From Blastomyces gilchristii SLH14081 (lineage: Eukaryota; Ascomycota; Eurotiomycetes; Onygenales; Ajellomycetaceae), in assembly GCF_000003855.2 (NCBI RefSeq), contig NW_003101676.1, positions 1,977,287 to 2,041,286 on the forward strand: a stretch of DNA of 64,000 bases, given 5' to 3'. The notes beneath the pieces are model-generated. The model had not been told where the DNA came from and did no database searches. It worked only from the letters and a program-made list of their open reading frames with translations. The translations under genes were made by a program, and so were the position numbers. Shown here piece after piece: positions 33,402 through 46,300 of the stretch (position 1 is its first letter; every line of letters begins with the position of its first letter).

Positions 33402-34330
33402 TGTCTACTGCTTCTAAACATGATGAATACTTTTCACTGTCTTCTCATGAATTTTATTCAAAAGTTTCAATCTTACTTTTACTTCTGACACTGAGAGATA
33501 CTCTATTCTCTGTATCTGTTCAACATTCTGACTATCTATTCTTCTCTTTGAAATGTCATCTATGATGTCACTGAGTAATGAAGTATTATATTTATAACAA
33601 GTATAGAAAGAAAATACTTTTAAGATTACATTCTTTACATTATTATATATGAATTCAGTAGTTAGAAGATGTTTAAGTTAATTATTCTGATAATATGAAT
33701 AGAATACTTAAAGATGCTGTTCTAATGTCTGATTCTGATGTTCAGTCTGATCATCTGTCTGTGAATGAAATGCAGTACTGAGAAGACATCTTATTATAAG
33801 ATGATAGTAAAAAGCTGATCAGTATTTGCTGATGAAGAGAGATTCTCAATCTATTATCAATGATTTCAGAGCACTGTGATTATGAATAATAATATCTAAA
33901 AAGAGGTCAGTCAATTTAGAGGCTTTAATCTTTTTATAAATAGAGATATATTTGATTATCTTCAAGAAATACTTAATAATGATTAAAATCAAGTTATATT
34001 CTTTAACTCTTGTTAACTTCAGCAGATTAACTATGAAATTCATTGATAGATTCTATTATAAGCTCTTTGAAACAGACAGTGATATCAACTCACTCTATTA
34101 CTTATATCATAAGATCTTTATACTTTGACAGATATTATAAGTCTTAATATACTCTTTGACATCTGTTCAGAGCTTGTCTTAAACATATTTATATTTTAGA
34201 AGCTTCTCAGTCTTCTCTAATCTGAAGTGCTCAGTATGGAAATTATTATAATGAATTCTCAATAACTTCTAACACATCACTCTGCTATGAGAAATGAAGA
34301 CTGAATTATTTAGCAGTAGAAGTTCATATT
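33400..34330 (-). pseudogene. pol: Integrase remnant of chromovirus 2B
   Basis: On minus 34043-33846 reads FIVNLLKLTRVKEYNLILIII ... KASKLTDLFLDIII ... LIID, nearly the same as in 2A. The QTDDQTE region follows at about 33760-33720. Its C-terminal and chromodomain part lies in the tandem duplication to the left, so two decayed chromodomains follow. Confidence 0.85.
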
Positions 34331-35199
34331 CTTCTAGTTATCAGTGACTTGATTTCTTAGCAGTATCACTCTGCTCAGAGCTTGTCTCTTTCAAGTTTAA
34401 ATCAGATTCTTTCTTCTTCAATTTCTGAATTCAAGCTGCAGTAGAGATATTTCTCTGCTGTAACTTATTAATAAATTCTAAAAGTAGTCAGATTGAAAGA
34501 TTGTAGATCATTTCATTCTTTATCAATTCAATAGTAGTAAGACATGATATCAGAAGCTCATGATCTTCAGTATCAGTTCTCTGCAGAGACTCAGGTTTTC
34601 TTTCATCTTCTATACTGAGTTGCACAGCTGTCTTATCAGCACTGTTTCTGAGCTTCAGAGAATCTTAATTCTCTGCAGTTGACTTCTTCTACAGTGATGA
34701 CAGAGATTCTTTTATAAAATTCTTCTTCTCATTAATAATATTATAATCAGACTGTCTAGACTGCATGTCAGTGAGATTAAGCTGATCTGAATAGTATCAG
34801 ATATAGAAATCATACTCTGAAAGCAGCTTCACTTATCTGGTTAATATTCTGTCAAGCTCTTTGTTATCAAGAAATAACATAGATTTGTATAATCAGTGAG
34901 AACTTACACTGAGTACTTACTACTCTGAAGTTAATATCATCAGATTTTAAAAGATTTGATAATTACTAACATCTCTTGATCATGAGTATTATATCTTCTC
35001 CGTATAAGTGATAACTTCTTGAAGAAGAAGATCACTAATCTTTATTCACAGTGTCTTATAGATTTCATGAAAAAGCCTTGTCTTACAGACATTTCATTGT
35101 TTATATTCTCAGAGACTATTATCTCTGAATTCTTTCAACATTGAAAGATCTTCAGTATCAACTGTGAAAAGATTTCACAGATCTCATTCTCAGATACAT

Positions 35200-36130
35200 C
35201 AGTCTCACACTGACTAAGTCAGAATTAAAGTGATTCAGCATTATAACATCTGTAAAAGCTTGCTTCAATTCTGTAAATACTCTCACAGTGTCTTAAGTAA
35301 GAATAAACAGTCTTATTTTTCTGTCTTTAATACTTTTCTTTAACAGATCTGTAAGAGAGGCAGTAATCTATGAATATGTATAGATAAATTATCTATAGAA
35401 ATTCATAAATTCTAGAAATATCTGCATCTTATACTACATTCACAGCACTGATCAGTTCTCAATGACAGAGACTCAGCTTCTGTTCATTGAAATGTTATTA
35501 ATCTCAACAATATAATCTAAGAAATCAATCTTCTGTATATAGAATGAACATTTCTCAGTGTTTGTATAGAGTTAATACTGTCTTAAGTGACTTAACACTT
35601 CTCAAACATGAGTATTATGTTCTTCTTCGGTTTTTGAGAAGATTAGAATGACATCTAAGTATACTATGTAGAAGACATTAACAAGGCTCTACAGTGTCTC
35701 ATTTATATAGGTCTGAAAGATGACTGAAGTGTTATAAAGATTAAAATATAAAACAAGATATTCAAAATTACTGTACTTAATATAAAAAGCTGTTTTTCAA
35801 ATATCATCTTTATTAACTCTGATTCTATGATAGATATCTTATATATCAATCTTTAAGAACATCTTTACTTCAGATAATTAATCAATCATCTCATTAATTA
35901 ATAGTAATGAATAGTAATTCTTAACTATTATCTTATTAAGATCTCTATAGTCTATGCATAGATATAGTCTATTATTCTTCTTAAGTATAAATAGTATAAG
36001 TGTCTCTGCTGAACTCTTTGATAAGTGTATTCAGTTCTTCAATTATGCTTTCTTAAGATATTTATACAGAACATTCAATTTCTTTACTAATAAGTTATAA
36101 AGAGATCTGTACAGCATTATTACATTATCT
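35200..36130 (-). pseudogene. pol: Reverse transcriptase remnant of chromovirus 2B
   Basis: Mirror copy of 17150-17900. On minus YIKYSNFEYLVLYFNLYNTS at about 35790-35730 and the catalytic region VYLDVILIF at about 35672-35640 are readable. The first Asp is kept and the second changed. RNase H lies left, at about 35180-34640. Confidence 0.85.
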
Positions 36131-38870
36131 TTAAGACAGATCTTATATCACATCTTAGTGTTAGAAAACTTCACTGTTTCTCTTTCTGAAAAGATATTCT
36201 TATAATCTGTAAAGAGATGTTGTATTTATTCATCTTCAATAATAGATACTACTGTTAATCTTGTAGTAAGAATAATGACTTCTTATCTATTCTTAAGTCT
36301 CAGTCATCTGATTTATAGTATATCAACTTTATCTTTTTCTCAAGATTCTTCTGATAAAACTCTTCAGATTTCTCTATCACTATCTCTTTATCAGTGAGAT
36401 GATACTATCACATCTGAGTGACTCAGTCAATGAGAAAATTGTTTTCTCTTAATCACAGAAGATTCAGAATAACATTCTTATCTATGATATTAATAATATA
36501 AAGAAGCAGACTACTCTTCTTAAAGATTTCTTCTAAGTCTGTGATCACATACTTTGCTTAGATTATATTAAAATAGTAATATTTTATTTTATCAGTAAAT
36601 TTCATATAATCTCACAGATCTATCTTCTTTCAACTCTTTATCAAAGAAAAGAAATAGAATATGAAGTTAGTATTTATTCTGAAGTTAAGTAGATATCTTA
36701 GTAATATCTTCTCATTCAGAGTATTTATTATAATTGTAATATAAACTCAGAGATATAAGAATTATTAATTTTTTATTTCTTTCTCATCTTTCTCTTTTAT
36801 GAATACATTTGCTAGAAGAGAAGTTAACTTTAAGAAGATCTCTTCTCAGTTTCTTTCTTTCTTTAGCTTCTTATAATCACTAGTATAGTAATCATCAGCT
36901 TCACAGTTAAAATAGAGATCTTTATTAAATCTTTTTTAACATTTCTTTACAGTGAGTGAAGAATGGCCCGGTGGCGTAGTGATTAACTACGCTACCATGG
37001 AGCCCCAATTAGCGGCCTTCCCCCCGGGGAATGAATGCTAAGAGAGGGCAGGTTCAAACCCTGCGAGGGCCATCTTAACCACAGCTTTCACTGTTAAGTC
37101 ATAAAACAGTATCAGAGGCTCCCGGGTGCACTATAGTGAATCATTGTCAAGCTTAAGATGTTCATCCCAGGGGTTCTCAGGCACTAATTCTCACTGATCT
37201 TAGGGTTAACAGCCTCTTGGGTGCTTCAAGTTAGATCAGTACTAGAGTGATTGAGATCTAGAGTGCTCACAGAATAGTGAATCATTGTTAAGCTTAACTG
37301 GCCAGGTCTCATCCCTCTCACTCTAGGCACTCACTTCCGGGGAATGAGATTTAAAAACTATTTAATTAGAACACTCTGAGTCTAGCAAGGACCTAGATGA
37401 GATGAGGCCTAGACACTCTTAATAGATGATTAGTACAAGCAAGACTGTGACAGCCAATTGATAGACTGAAATACTGAGATTGACAGCTGAAAGATTAGAG
37501 ACTTAACTAGAATTAAGTAGCTCTGATGTTATTCTTAGTGAGAATCTCACTTATGAATAAGCTAGTTACAGAAGCTAGCTGAGCAGCAGCTCTTTAGAGA
37601 GAATGATAACCTCTGAAGCAGACCTGAGAGAACAGAGATGATGATTGATTATATAGAGTGTTAAAATATGTATATAGCTTAAGATATAAACTGCAGATAT
37701 CTTATTCTATAGCTCTCTTTACTTTATCTTTTTCTTTCAATTTCTTTCTATCTATCTATTTAATGTGTCTATTTTTAAGACTGTGTTCTTTTTCTCTTTT
37801 CCTTTATCATGATATTGTCAAATGATTTCAAAGTATCAGAAGATGTTAAAACACTGTAATTTGTAAACAGTTTTTGTATTCTGAGCTGAAATTTTCTGAT
37901 TTTACATATCTGAAATTGATGAATGTATAATAGTTAACTTTACAGATATAGGAAAAACTCTGAGAACTAAAAGTTCTCAGATAGATATTATAGTCTCTGA
38001 CTATATACATCTATAATTGAAGAATAATAATAATAATAATAATAAGTGAGTGAAGAATCAGAATACTTGAAATTCTTCTTTATATTCTTTATACTGAAGC
38101 TATCACAGTACTGTTTAGATTTCATTATTAATTACTTAGAAAAGATCTTATTAATCTTTTTCTCAAAGTATTAATTATTTAAATAGATCTGAGAAACTAA
38201 GTTATCAAGCTCAGTATAATTAATTAATGAACTCTGATACTGTGATATTACTATCTACATCTTGTGAGTCAGCTTTATAAGATAAAGCTGTATTTTTAAT
38301 TGATTTAAATCATTAGTTAATTTCTCTCAATACTCTTTAAATCTTGTATTAAAATCAGAAGAATTCTCATTATTTTATTAGTATAATAAGTTAAATCACT
38401 GTGCTACTATAAAGTCATGATTACAGTGTTCTTTAATCTGATTCAGTAGAAAGTTTTTGAATTCTTCTTAATAACTTAAGTAGTCACAGAGATGTCTTCA
38501 AGAAGATTGATAATATATATTACTTATATTTTATAAGCATTAAACTAACTCAGATTAAGATGAAATTTTTATTCAAGAATATAAATAAAGTTGTGAAATT
38601 CAGATAATATATTTCTCTTATAATTTGAAGAATCTTCAATCTTAATCTCTCTATCTCTATAATAGATGTAGATGTGTAGAGGCTGTGACAGTAATAGAGT
38701 AATTGAAGAGCTCATATTAAGATATGCAGCAGGTTTAGAAATCTCAGATTTCTGTCAAAGTAGAGATGTACATGCTTTAGAGAATGATGTTAAGTTTTCT
38801 TCAGAGAGTGAAATTAGATCAGTTTCAGCACAGATGTATAAGATTATATCAGTTCATTAATAGAGCTCAA
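36130..38870 (-). pseudogene. gag: gag and protease remnant of chromovirus 2B, split by SINE-1
   Basis: Colinear with 2A 15500-16960 in reverse. SINE-1 (36965-38044) is inserted just before the zinc-knuckle position. The intact site sequence is seen in 2A at about 16325. No long frame remains; the short open stretch 38672-38860 on plus is not conserved as protein. Confidence 0.55.
36965..38044 (+). mobile_element. tRNA-derived SINE-1 (1080 bp)
   Basis: It is flanked by a perfect 14-bp duplication AGTGAGTGAAGAAT (36951-36964 and 38045-38058). The head is tRNA-like: GGCCC at the start pairs with GGGCC at 37067-37071. A box A (TGGCGTAGTGA, 36972-36982) and box B (GGTTCAAACCC, 37051-37061) form a pol III promoter, and a T-stem GCAGG/CCTGC surrounds box B. 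The body has two related units (ATAGTGAATCATTGT...AAGCTTAA near 37133 and 37273). It ends in an AAT run. Length is unusual for a SINE. There is no coding frame. Confidence 0.88.
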
Positions 38871-38907
38871 CTGATTCAAACTTATAATCAGATTGAGTAA
38901 TTCAAAT

Positions 38908-39455
38908 TGTAATATAACAGAACTGAAGCAGTGACTAGTCAGCAGTGTTATATAAAGATAGTTATTTAAGAAGCTATAGAGATAAGCTTAACTATCTTGC
39001 TTAAATAGTGTGCTTGTGAGCTACAGAGTTATTATGAGAATATCACAGATATGATACTTAGTATACTAAGAAAAATTGTATGAGAAATGCAGTAACTCTT
39101 ATATATATTCTCATAGAAGATAAAAAGTGAATTACTGACTTTTTTAATGAGAAGTCAGTATCTAGTTATTCTATATAAACAATGAGCAGATACTCTCCTC
39201 TCATTTCATGAGTGAGAATAGCCAGGGTAATACCTCAGCGGTGTCTCACTGCTATGGAAGAGTAATCTACTGATCTTATATAGAAGTGAGGTTCTCATAT
39301 CCATCAATCGAATCTTTCTATACTATATCCGAATGATGTCATAGAGTGGTTGAAAACCGGTTTGAATGACCTGCAGAATGAATGGAATCATCCGCAGAGA
39401 AGCAATGAGCCGTGCGGAACCGCAGCGGGGCCTTAGCGCGGCCAGAGACGTGACA
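38908..39455 (-). repeat. 5' LTR of chromovirus 2B (548 bp)
   Basis: The right 220 bases (from about 39230) keep GCGGGG, GCGCGGCC and ACCGGTTT, while the left part is AT-decayed. It ends GACGTGACA before ATCTC. On minus it is followed by ATTTGAATTACTCAATC, with no tRNA-type primer site. Confidence 0.94.
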
Positions 39456-39634
39456 ATCTCATTTTAAAAATGTGATAAGAGTAGACAGTGAGTCTTACTA
39501 AGATAGTATGAGACTACTATCTAATTTTAATACTGTGTAATGATATTAATTAAATTGATAATAAGACTATTAAATATTCTGATTTTAATATCAGACACAG
39601 TCACATAATCAGTCTATATATTTTAATTTCTCAT

Positions 39635-39688
39635 ATTAAGATGCTATCAGATGACTGTATTAATTATTCAGTCACTGAAGCAGAGTGT
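39635..39688. other. Short unassigned spacer
   Basis: It lies between the MITE-2 duplication and the start of similarity to hAT-1. I see nothing recognisable in it. Confidence 0.4.
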
Positions 39689-40639
39689 TACTATAAATAA
39701 GTGAAAATAGAAGAAGATTAAAAGAGTATTGAAGTGAGAGATAAAGAAGTCAAAACTGATAAGTTTTTTATTAAGAGATAATGAATTTTAATCACACTTA
39801 TATTCTCTAATTAATTAGCAGAAGCTGATAGAGAAGAAGAGAATTAAGATCTTATTCAGATCTTAAATGCACTTGATAATTCAGAATATTAAGAAGACAG
39901 CTCTACTCTCTGAGCACATTAATCTGCTTACTACTGAGATAAAGCTCAAGACAGTAGACTAAGAACTGCAGAATTTTAAAGCACAAATTAATCTGACTGA
40001 AGAGAAGCAGTAGAAACTCTTCTCTAAAAAGACAGAGAAAAGAGATTTTAAGATAATTATTATCTCTGGTAGGAAGAAGAAGAAGAAGAAGAAGAAGAAG
40101 AATAACAAATAAATTATAGAGAATAATAAGAAGAAGAATAAGAAAGAGAAGAAGAAAGAGAAGAAAGATAATAATTAAAATTTTTTTTTCTTTTCTATAT
40201 TAGTTAGTTCAACTTAGTTGTATTAAATAATAATTGAAATTAATTTTAAGTGTTTAAAAATTATTGTGCAAGTTATAATCAATGTTAGAAATAATATATA
40301 TATATATATTTAACTATCATAATTCACAAATCACTAGAATATATAAGTATTAATATTTTTTCAATATTAATATTCACAATATTAATATATTTTCAATAAT
40401 ATAATCTGATAATATAATTTAATAACAGTCTCTTTTACAATGATAATATATTTTAAGAAATATAACAGATATCAAAAATTAATCAAGATTATTTATTTAC
40501 TTTTATATATTGATAATATTTAATCTGAGTTAGTACTAAAATTATAACTAAGTTAAGAAAGAAGATTATTTTTTCTTATAATAATTCTTCTTATATATAT
40601 CAGTGATAAGTTATTGAAAATAAATTATTATCTTTTTTA

Positions 40640-43600
40640 AATCTATATTATATCTTCTGAATTCACTTCTTTCACTTCTATTGAAAATTTATAAACTCTT
40701 TAAGAAATTACTATAAATTATAAAATCTATATTATTTGTAATTTAACACAGAATACTCTCTTTTAATTATAATGAATAATTACTTCATTCTTTATATCTG
40801 ATTTTAGATTATGAAATTTATGAAAAACTCAACACAAATATTGAGATAAACTATAAAATAATTATTAATAGATTATATTATAGATGGCTCAGTGACGTAG
40901 TGATTAACTACACTACTATAAAGCCTCTATTGACGGCCTTTCCCCCGGGGAATTAATGATAAGAGAGAGCAGGTTTGAACTCTGTAAGAGTCATCTTAAT
41001 CACAGCTTTCACTGTTAAGTTATAAAACAGTACTGAGAGCTCTCAGATGCACTATAGCAAATCATCATCATGCTTAAGATGTTTATCTCAGAGATTCTCA
41101 GATACTAATTCTCACTGATCTTAGAATTAACAGTCTCTCAGACACTTCAAGTTAGATCAGTACTAGAGTAATTGAGATCTAGAGTACTCACAGAATAGTA
41201 AATTATTATCAAGTTTAACTGCTCAGATCTCATCTCTCTCACTCTAGACACTCACTTTCAGAGAATTGATACTTAAAAACTATCTGATTAGAACACTCTG
41301 AGTCTAGTAAGAATCTAGATGAGATAAGATCTAGACACTCTTAATAGATAATTAGTGTAAGTAAAACTGTGACAGTCAATTAATAGACTGAAATGCTGAG
41401 ATTGACAGTTAGAAGATTAGAGACTTAACTAGAATTAAGTAGCTCTGATGTTATTCTTAATAAGAATTTCACTTATAAGTAAGCTAGTTACAGAAGCTAG
41501 CTGAGTAATAACTCTTTAGAGAGAATGATAATCTCTGAAGCAGGTCTGAGAGAACAGAGACAGCAGTCAGTTATATAGAGTGTTAAAATATGTATATAGT
41601 GTAAGATGTAAAGTGCAGAGATCTTGTTTTGTAAATTTTTAAATTATTATAGTCTCTCTTTACTTCACTTTTTCTTTTCTTTTCTATTCTTTTCTATCAA
41701 CTTATTTAATATGTCTCTCTTTAAGACTCTGTTCTCTTTTCTTTTGTCATGATATTTCTAAATAATTTCAAAGTATCAGAAAATGTTAAAATACTGTAAT
41801 TTGTAAAGAGTTTTTATATTCTGAGCTGAAATTTTCTGATTTTGTATATCTGAAATTGATAAATGTATAATAGTTGACTTTATAGATATTAGAAAAACTC
41901 TGAGAACTAAAAGTTTTCAGATAGATATTATAGTCTCTGACTATATACATCTATAATTGAAGAAGAAGAATAATAATAATAATTATATTATAGATTACTG
42001 AAAAGCGATCTCTCTACTGCAATCACTATAACTTTATTTAGAAATATTCATTATAAACTGATTATAACTCTGAAGAAATTTTCTGACATCTGAAGTTATT
42101 GAGATACAGATAATAAAAGAAAGATAATCAGAAAATTACTACTAAGCTGATAGATTACTCTATCAGATAATAATTTTTAATAATACTAACTTTCTAACTT
42201 AAAGAAAATCATGTGAAAATGATTATATATTAGTACTTTAATTTCAAAAGTCTTATCTGATAACATCTGTAAATAATTACTTTATATATATATCTCTCTA
42301 AATCCTTCTCTTTAATCAATTGAAAACTCTGAATTTCAAACACTTCTTTAAATACTTAATTCAAATCTTTATATCTTATATCAATTCTATCTTCAGTTCA
42401 ATCTTAAGAGACACTACAAAGTTAATATATAATGTCTAAAATCAGAGTAAAAGAATTATTGAAGAGTGTTTCTCACAGTAAATATATGAACTAGTACAAA
42501 CAATCTTGTATTTAAAAGAGTTATATATTATTATATTGATGAGAACTGAACTTATTAAGAGACATTAATTGAATTTGAATTATTGATCAGTAGTTATACT
42601 GAAGATTGTATAGCAGAGATATTAATAACTGTGATTACAAATGATTATCAAGATATTAGTCTCAGTCTTCTTATAATTATAACTGATAATGCTGGAAATA
42701 ACTATACTATGATAAAGAGCTTGAAGTAAAAACTGATATTGTATTTCTAATCTAGTAAACAAGATCATATTCTCTGTATTACTTATATAACTTAACTTAT
42801 GATATAAACACTGATAAAGAATCTTAATATTAAGATAAAGAATAATGAGATTGCTGATTCTTGAGATGAGAATGAGATGAAAGTAATCACTTAAGTAACT
42901 TTTATATTCATTATATCAAAGATAATGTTCTTTTAATAATACTTGTTTAATAACACTTTTTAATAATGCTACTATTAATTTTGAATATATTGACTAATAA
43001 TTTAAATATTACATATTTGAAACCTTGTTAATGTGATTTGTATCTTCTCTAAATAATACTAACAATTTCATGATACTTAATAAATAAACAAATCAGTCAC
43101 ATCACTGAATATGATACAGAATGTTAGAATACAGTAAAGTTTAATATATAAAATAACTATTCAGACTCTTCAATTATATCAGATAATTAATTTTTGAGTG
43201 CAATACTCTGATTAAGAAAAGATTTAGATATTGAAACTTTCTGATATGAAGTGAACTCAGTTGAAATACATGATTAGTGTACTGTTTCAGTTTTATAAAA
43301 TAACTAAGACAGTTTTAATTACTTATATACTAATACTGCAGTCAGTCTGATGAGTGTATAATGATGTATTTACTTATTTTAAGAAGCAGTTGAATCACTT
43401 AAAAAGAAATTCAGTCTGAAATAATGTTATAGCACAGACTATGATTACTGTGAGAAATAAACTAATATATTACTATAGTAAAATTGTACAATCTTTTACA
43501 GAGTACTATACTATAGCAGCTGTACTATATTTCTCTTATTAAGTTAATATTCGCACTTCTCAAGATTGAATAGAGAAGAAATAAGACTTATATATTAAAT

Positions 43601-44080
43601 TAGTCTGAGTCTACTACAATATTAACTATCAGAGATTTAAATAAGTAGATATTAGAGATATAAAGACAGTGAAATATAACTCTCTAATAAGTAATGATCT
43701 TTGATCACACTCTATATTATATAGAATTATAATACTAACTTTGAAACAGAACTTCCATATATTGATTATAACTGAAAATCAGACAAAACTACATACTTAT
43801 AAAACTGAATTTAATTACTATCTTCAGAATAATCTGATGAATTTATACATTAAATCAATTCTAGAGTTATGAAAAATTATTGAGAGTATATATTTAACTA
43901 TTTCACTGATAATGTGTAATATTCTGATAATTTCTTTAATAGAGATGAGAATGAAGTGACAGTTCAACTCAAGCTGAGATATTTATTACTATTACTGAGA
44001 ATAATTACAAGAAGAAATAATCAAGAAACTTATAATTATAAAACATGAAATTATCAGACAGTTTAATATCTCTGATTATA
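40640..44080 (+). pseudogene. hAT transposase remnant in hAT-2
   Basis: The best-read hAT transposase of the window. At 42460-42705 the frame gives VFLTVNI, stop, TSTNNLVF, then YYIDEN, IEFELLISSYTEDCIAEILITVI and TDNAGNNYTM. This is the standard order of the hAT RNase H-like core (LTxDxWTSxNxxxFxGI, IGFxxLxGxHxGxxIA, TDNAxNN) with catalytic-type Asp retained in TDNA. Introns at about 42925-43000 and 43691-43753 match those of hAT-1. SINE-2 splits the N-terminal part. Stops throughout. Confidence 0.82.
40886..41981 (+). mobile_element. tRNA-derived SINE-2 (1096 bp)
   Basis: Full-length sister of SINE-1 with its own 14-bp duplication ATTATATTATAGAT (40872-40885 and 41982-41995). The head is more decayed (box B GGTTTGAACTC) but CCCCCGGGG at about 40943-40951 is kept. 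It ends in GAA/AAT units. Two independent insertions with different target duplications show that the whole 1.1-kb unit moved. Confidence 0.88.
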
Positions 44081-44872
44081 GTAGACTGAGTGTATAACTG
44101 TGTCTGAGATCAGAATCAAACTTTACAGTTATTATATTATCTAAAAGTATTACTTCTGATAATAATTGATGTTTATTACATTAACTTCAAATCACATCAT
44201 TTCAAATATTAAAGATCTCAGATTCACTTTTCAAATAAAAATTTAATCTCAGATAAAGAATATATTTGAATTCTTAGTCACATTTTTATTCTGATCTTAT
44301 TATTGAGAATAATATTAAATGAAACTTTGAAATCATTTCTCACTTACATAATATTATAACATAGTACTCATTTGTTGAAAATTTAACAGAAAGTATTATC
44401 AAATATCATTACTTTTCTAAATATAGATTATAATTCATATAATTTTAATTCTAAAAAAAAATAAAATAAAATAAAAAAACAAAAACAAAAAATAAAATAA
44501 AAACAAGAAAAAATCACAATAAAAAAAGGAAAAAGAAAAAAAATATAAAAAAAAAATAAAAAATAAAAAAAATCAAGATCACAGAGCTGTAGTACTCTTA
44601 AAATACTTATTTCTTAGAGACTTTATAATATTTATTTCTAACTGTATATCTTTCACAGTGAGAGTAATATAACTGTAATAAGTAATTATCTTAATATTAT
44701 CTAATAAATAATCAGTATATATCTGTATAAATATGAATAATTAGAAAATCTATAATTAAACAGTGTGATCAGAGTCAACTCTGCTATCACTTAAATTGTA
44801 TTAAGAGTAGAATCTCTCTATATATTAAAGAAAAACCAACTTTTCCGTGCAAAAAATGCTGTGATGTGACCT

Positions 44873-44888
44873 CACGTGATATCATGTG
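44873..44888. promoter_or_regulatory. Palindrome near the Helitron 5' end
   Basis: CACGTGATATCATGTG, ancestrally the perfect 16-bp palindrome CACGTGATATCACGTG, 60 bases inside the 5' end. It could be a subterminal element or an E-box type promoter site. The surrounding 44840-44890 keeps several CG dinucleotides. Confidence 0.45.
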
Positions 44889-45189
44889 CACCTTATCAAA
44901 TTTATGATTGAGATTAACAGCCAGCTCTGCAGCCTGTACAACTCTGATAGATAATCTTCATTCTTTTCTTTACAGATGTTCTCTACTATATTTACATTCT
45001 TTATACTCTTATCTACATTCATTACAATCTGTATATTCATTAATATACTCTTTCATGCGCTGCTGCTTGACATGTGAGAATTCTCATTCTCTCAGCACAT
45101 TTGAATATTCTTAATTCAATGCATTATTTCATACATGCTCTACATGCTGTCAAGCCCAGCATCATGCATATCAGACATATTCAGTTCAA

Positions 45190-46295
45190 ATCTCTCACTC
45201 ATCATTGAGAGATATAGCTGCTTCTGTGCTCAACTCACAGTGAGTTGAGCTGTCACACTGTGATACATACTGTGAAGACTGTTCATCTCACCTGTTTCAC
45301 ACTGTCAATCATGTGTTCAAGAACTGCAACAACTGTCAGACTCTCAATCATAAACATGTCTGTGATGTCAAACACTATCATCTGACAGCTGCTGCAGCAG
45401 TTCATGCAGGCCATATATATGTGAATTCACCAGAGTGACTGTCTCTTGATGTTCTCAACAATTGAACCAGCTCAACTACCTCTGAATCAGCTGTTAATTC
45501 TTCAATCACTTGCAGCTGCTGATCTGTTCTCTGCAGCTTTCAGTTCTACACTCATCACTGTCAATCACTTGATTTTAGCTGAATGAATATCTGCTGCTCT
45601 GTCTGCAGAGCGAAGCATTGAATTAATGAATGTATATACAGGTCATCAAAGACTCTATCAGTGTTTTTCACATGCTGTGCAAGAGATGCTGTAAGACTGT
45701 CATCTGTCAAAGAATCTTCACAAGGGCCATGTGAGCTGTTTAATGATAATACAGCTGATGTGAAGCATTTTCACAAGCATATTCAGAACTACAACTCTGT
45801 TCTGGCATTTACATCTATTAAGTGTAAGCAGAATTCACATCTGAGTCATCTGACTACTAGCAGCCCAGTGTTATTTCAAATACAGAGAGAACTCTATCAT
45901 CTGCAAGAACTGTTAGAGTTTGAGTCAGATAAGAATGCCTGTTTTGCATAAACATGAATTCACAATCCACAGTTTGATGTGAGTATTTTAAACAGTGCAG
46001 ACTTTATTATACATTCTAGTGTGTTTAATCATATCTGTATTGCATTGCTTGCTATTCATTCATTTGCTTTTTCATATTCTTCTATTATGTTGTTGTAACT
46101 GCTAATATTCTCAAGATTAATTCTTTTATTCAGCTTTATTAGTCTGTATGAAAGATACTACAGAATAGTCCTGTTATGTGTATCAGTTTCAACCCTGTTC
46201 TACAGCTGAAGGCAGGCAATGACTCTCACTGTGAGAATCTGTCTACTGTCTCTGAGATTGCAGTTATTATACAGGACACTCTCAGTGATGCTCAT
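45190..46295 (+). pseudogene. Helitron protein, N-terminal Cys-rich part
   Basis: A Cys/His-rich stretch (CDTYCEDCSSH ... NCNNCQTLNHKHVCD) at about 45260-45390 is followed by CSVCRAKH (about 45598-45620) and a 96-codon open stretch 45661-45951. The latter has FFTCCARDAVRLSSVKE, SQGPCELFND and FQIQRELYHLQ, the pattern that precedes Rep in Helitron proteins of fungi. A possible intron starts GTGAGT at about 45979. Chromovirus 1B is inserted at 46301, and the protein resumes after 53559. Confidence 0.75.
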
Positions 46296-46300
46296 CACTC

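Larger units (their letters stand above)
29708..39455 (-). mobile_element. Chromovirus 2B (Ty3/Gypsy, family 2), with SINE insert and tandem duplication
   Basis: Two 548-bp LTRs (29708-30255 and 38908-39455) are flanked by a perfect ATCTC duplication (29703-29707 and 39456-39460). Coding is on minus, so the 5' LTR is on the right. At 9748 bp it exceeds 2A by 1965 bp; a 1080-bp SINE, its 14-bp duplication, an 858-bp tandem duplication and longer LTRs account for this. The same gene order as 2A is seen in mirror image. Confidence 0.94.
29357..39626. mobile_element. hAT-type miniature element MITE-2, split by chromovirus 2B
   Basis: It starts TAGACTAGC and ends AATCAGTCTA. The ends match MITE-1 and hAT-1 ends. 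Flanks TATGTCTT (29349-29356) and TATATTTT (39627-39634) are an 8-bp duplication that differs by one G-to-A and one C-to-T change. Without the 2B insert and its duplicated ATCTC it is about 517 bp. There is no coding content. Confidence 0.85.
39689..44091 (+). mobile_element. Truncated hAT copy hAT-2 with SINE-2 insert
   Basis: Reverse-complement match to hAT-1 from about 7150 down to 3885, covering the Lys-rich accessory gene (39689-40170) and the transposase (about 40640-44080). Its left end is truncated and it is cut at the right by hAT-3, which starts at 44092. SINE-2 (40886-41981) interrupts it. AT runs at 40293-40310 match those at 6566-6584 in hAT-1. Confidence 0.85.

Noticed and set aside
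36965..37073. Stand-alone tRNA gene
   Set aside because: The tRNA-like head is followed by a 1-kb body with an AAT tail and flanked by a 14-bp duplication, so it is part of a SINE.
29357..39626. Large autonomous hAT spanning the whole interval
   Set aside because: The interior is chromovirus 2B with its own LTRs and ATCTC duplication; only about 517 bp belong to the hAT-type element.
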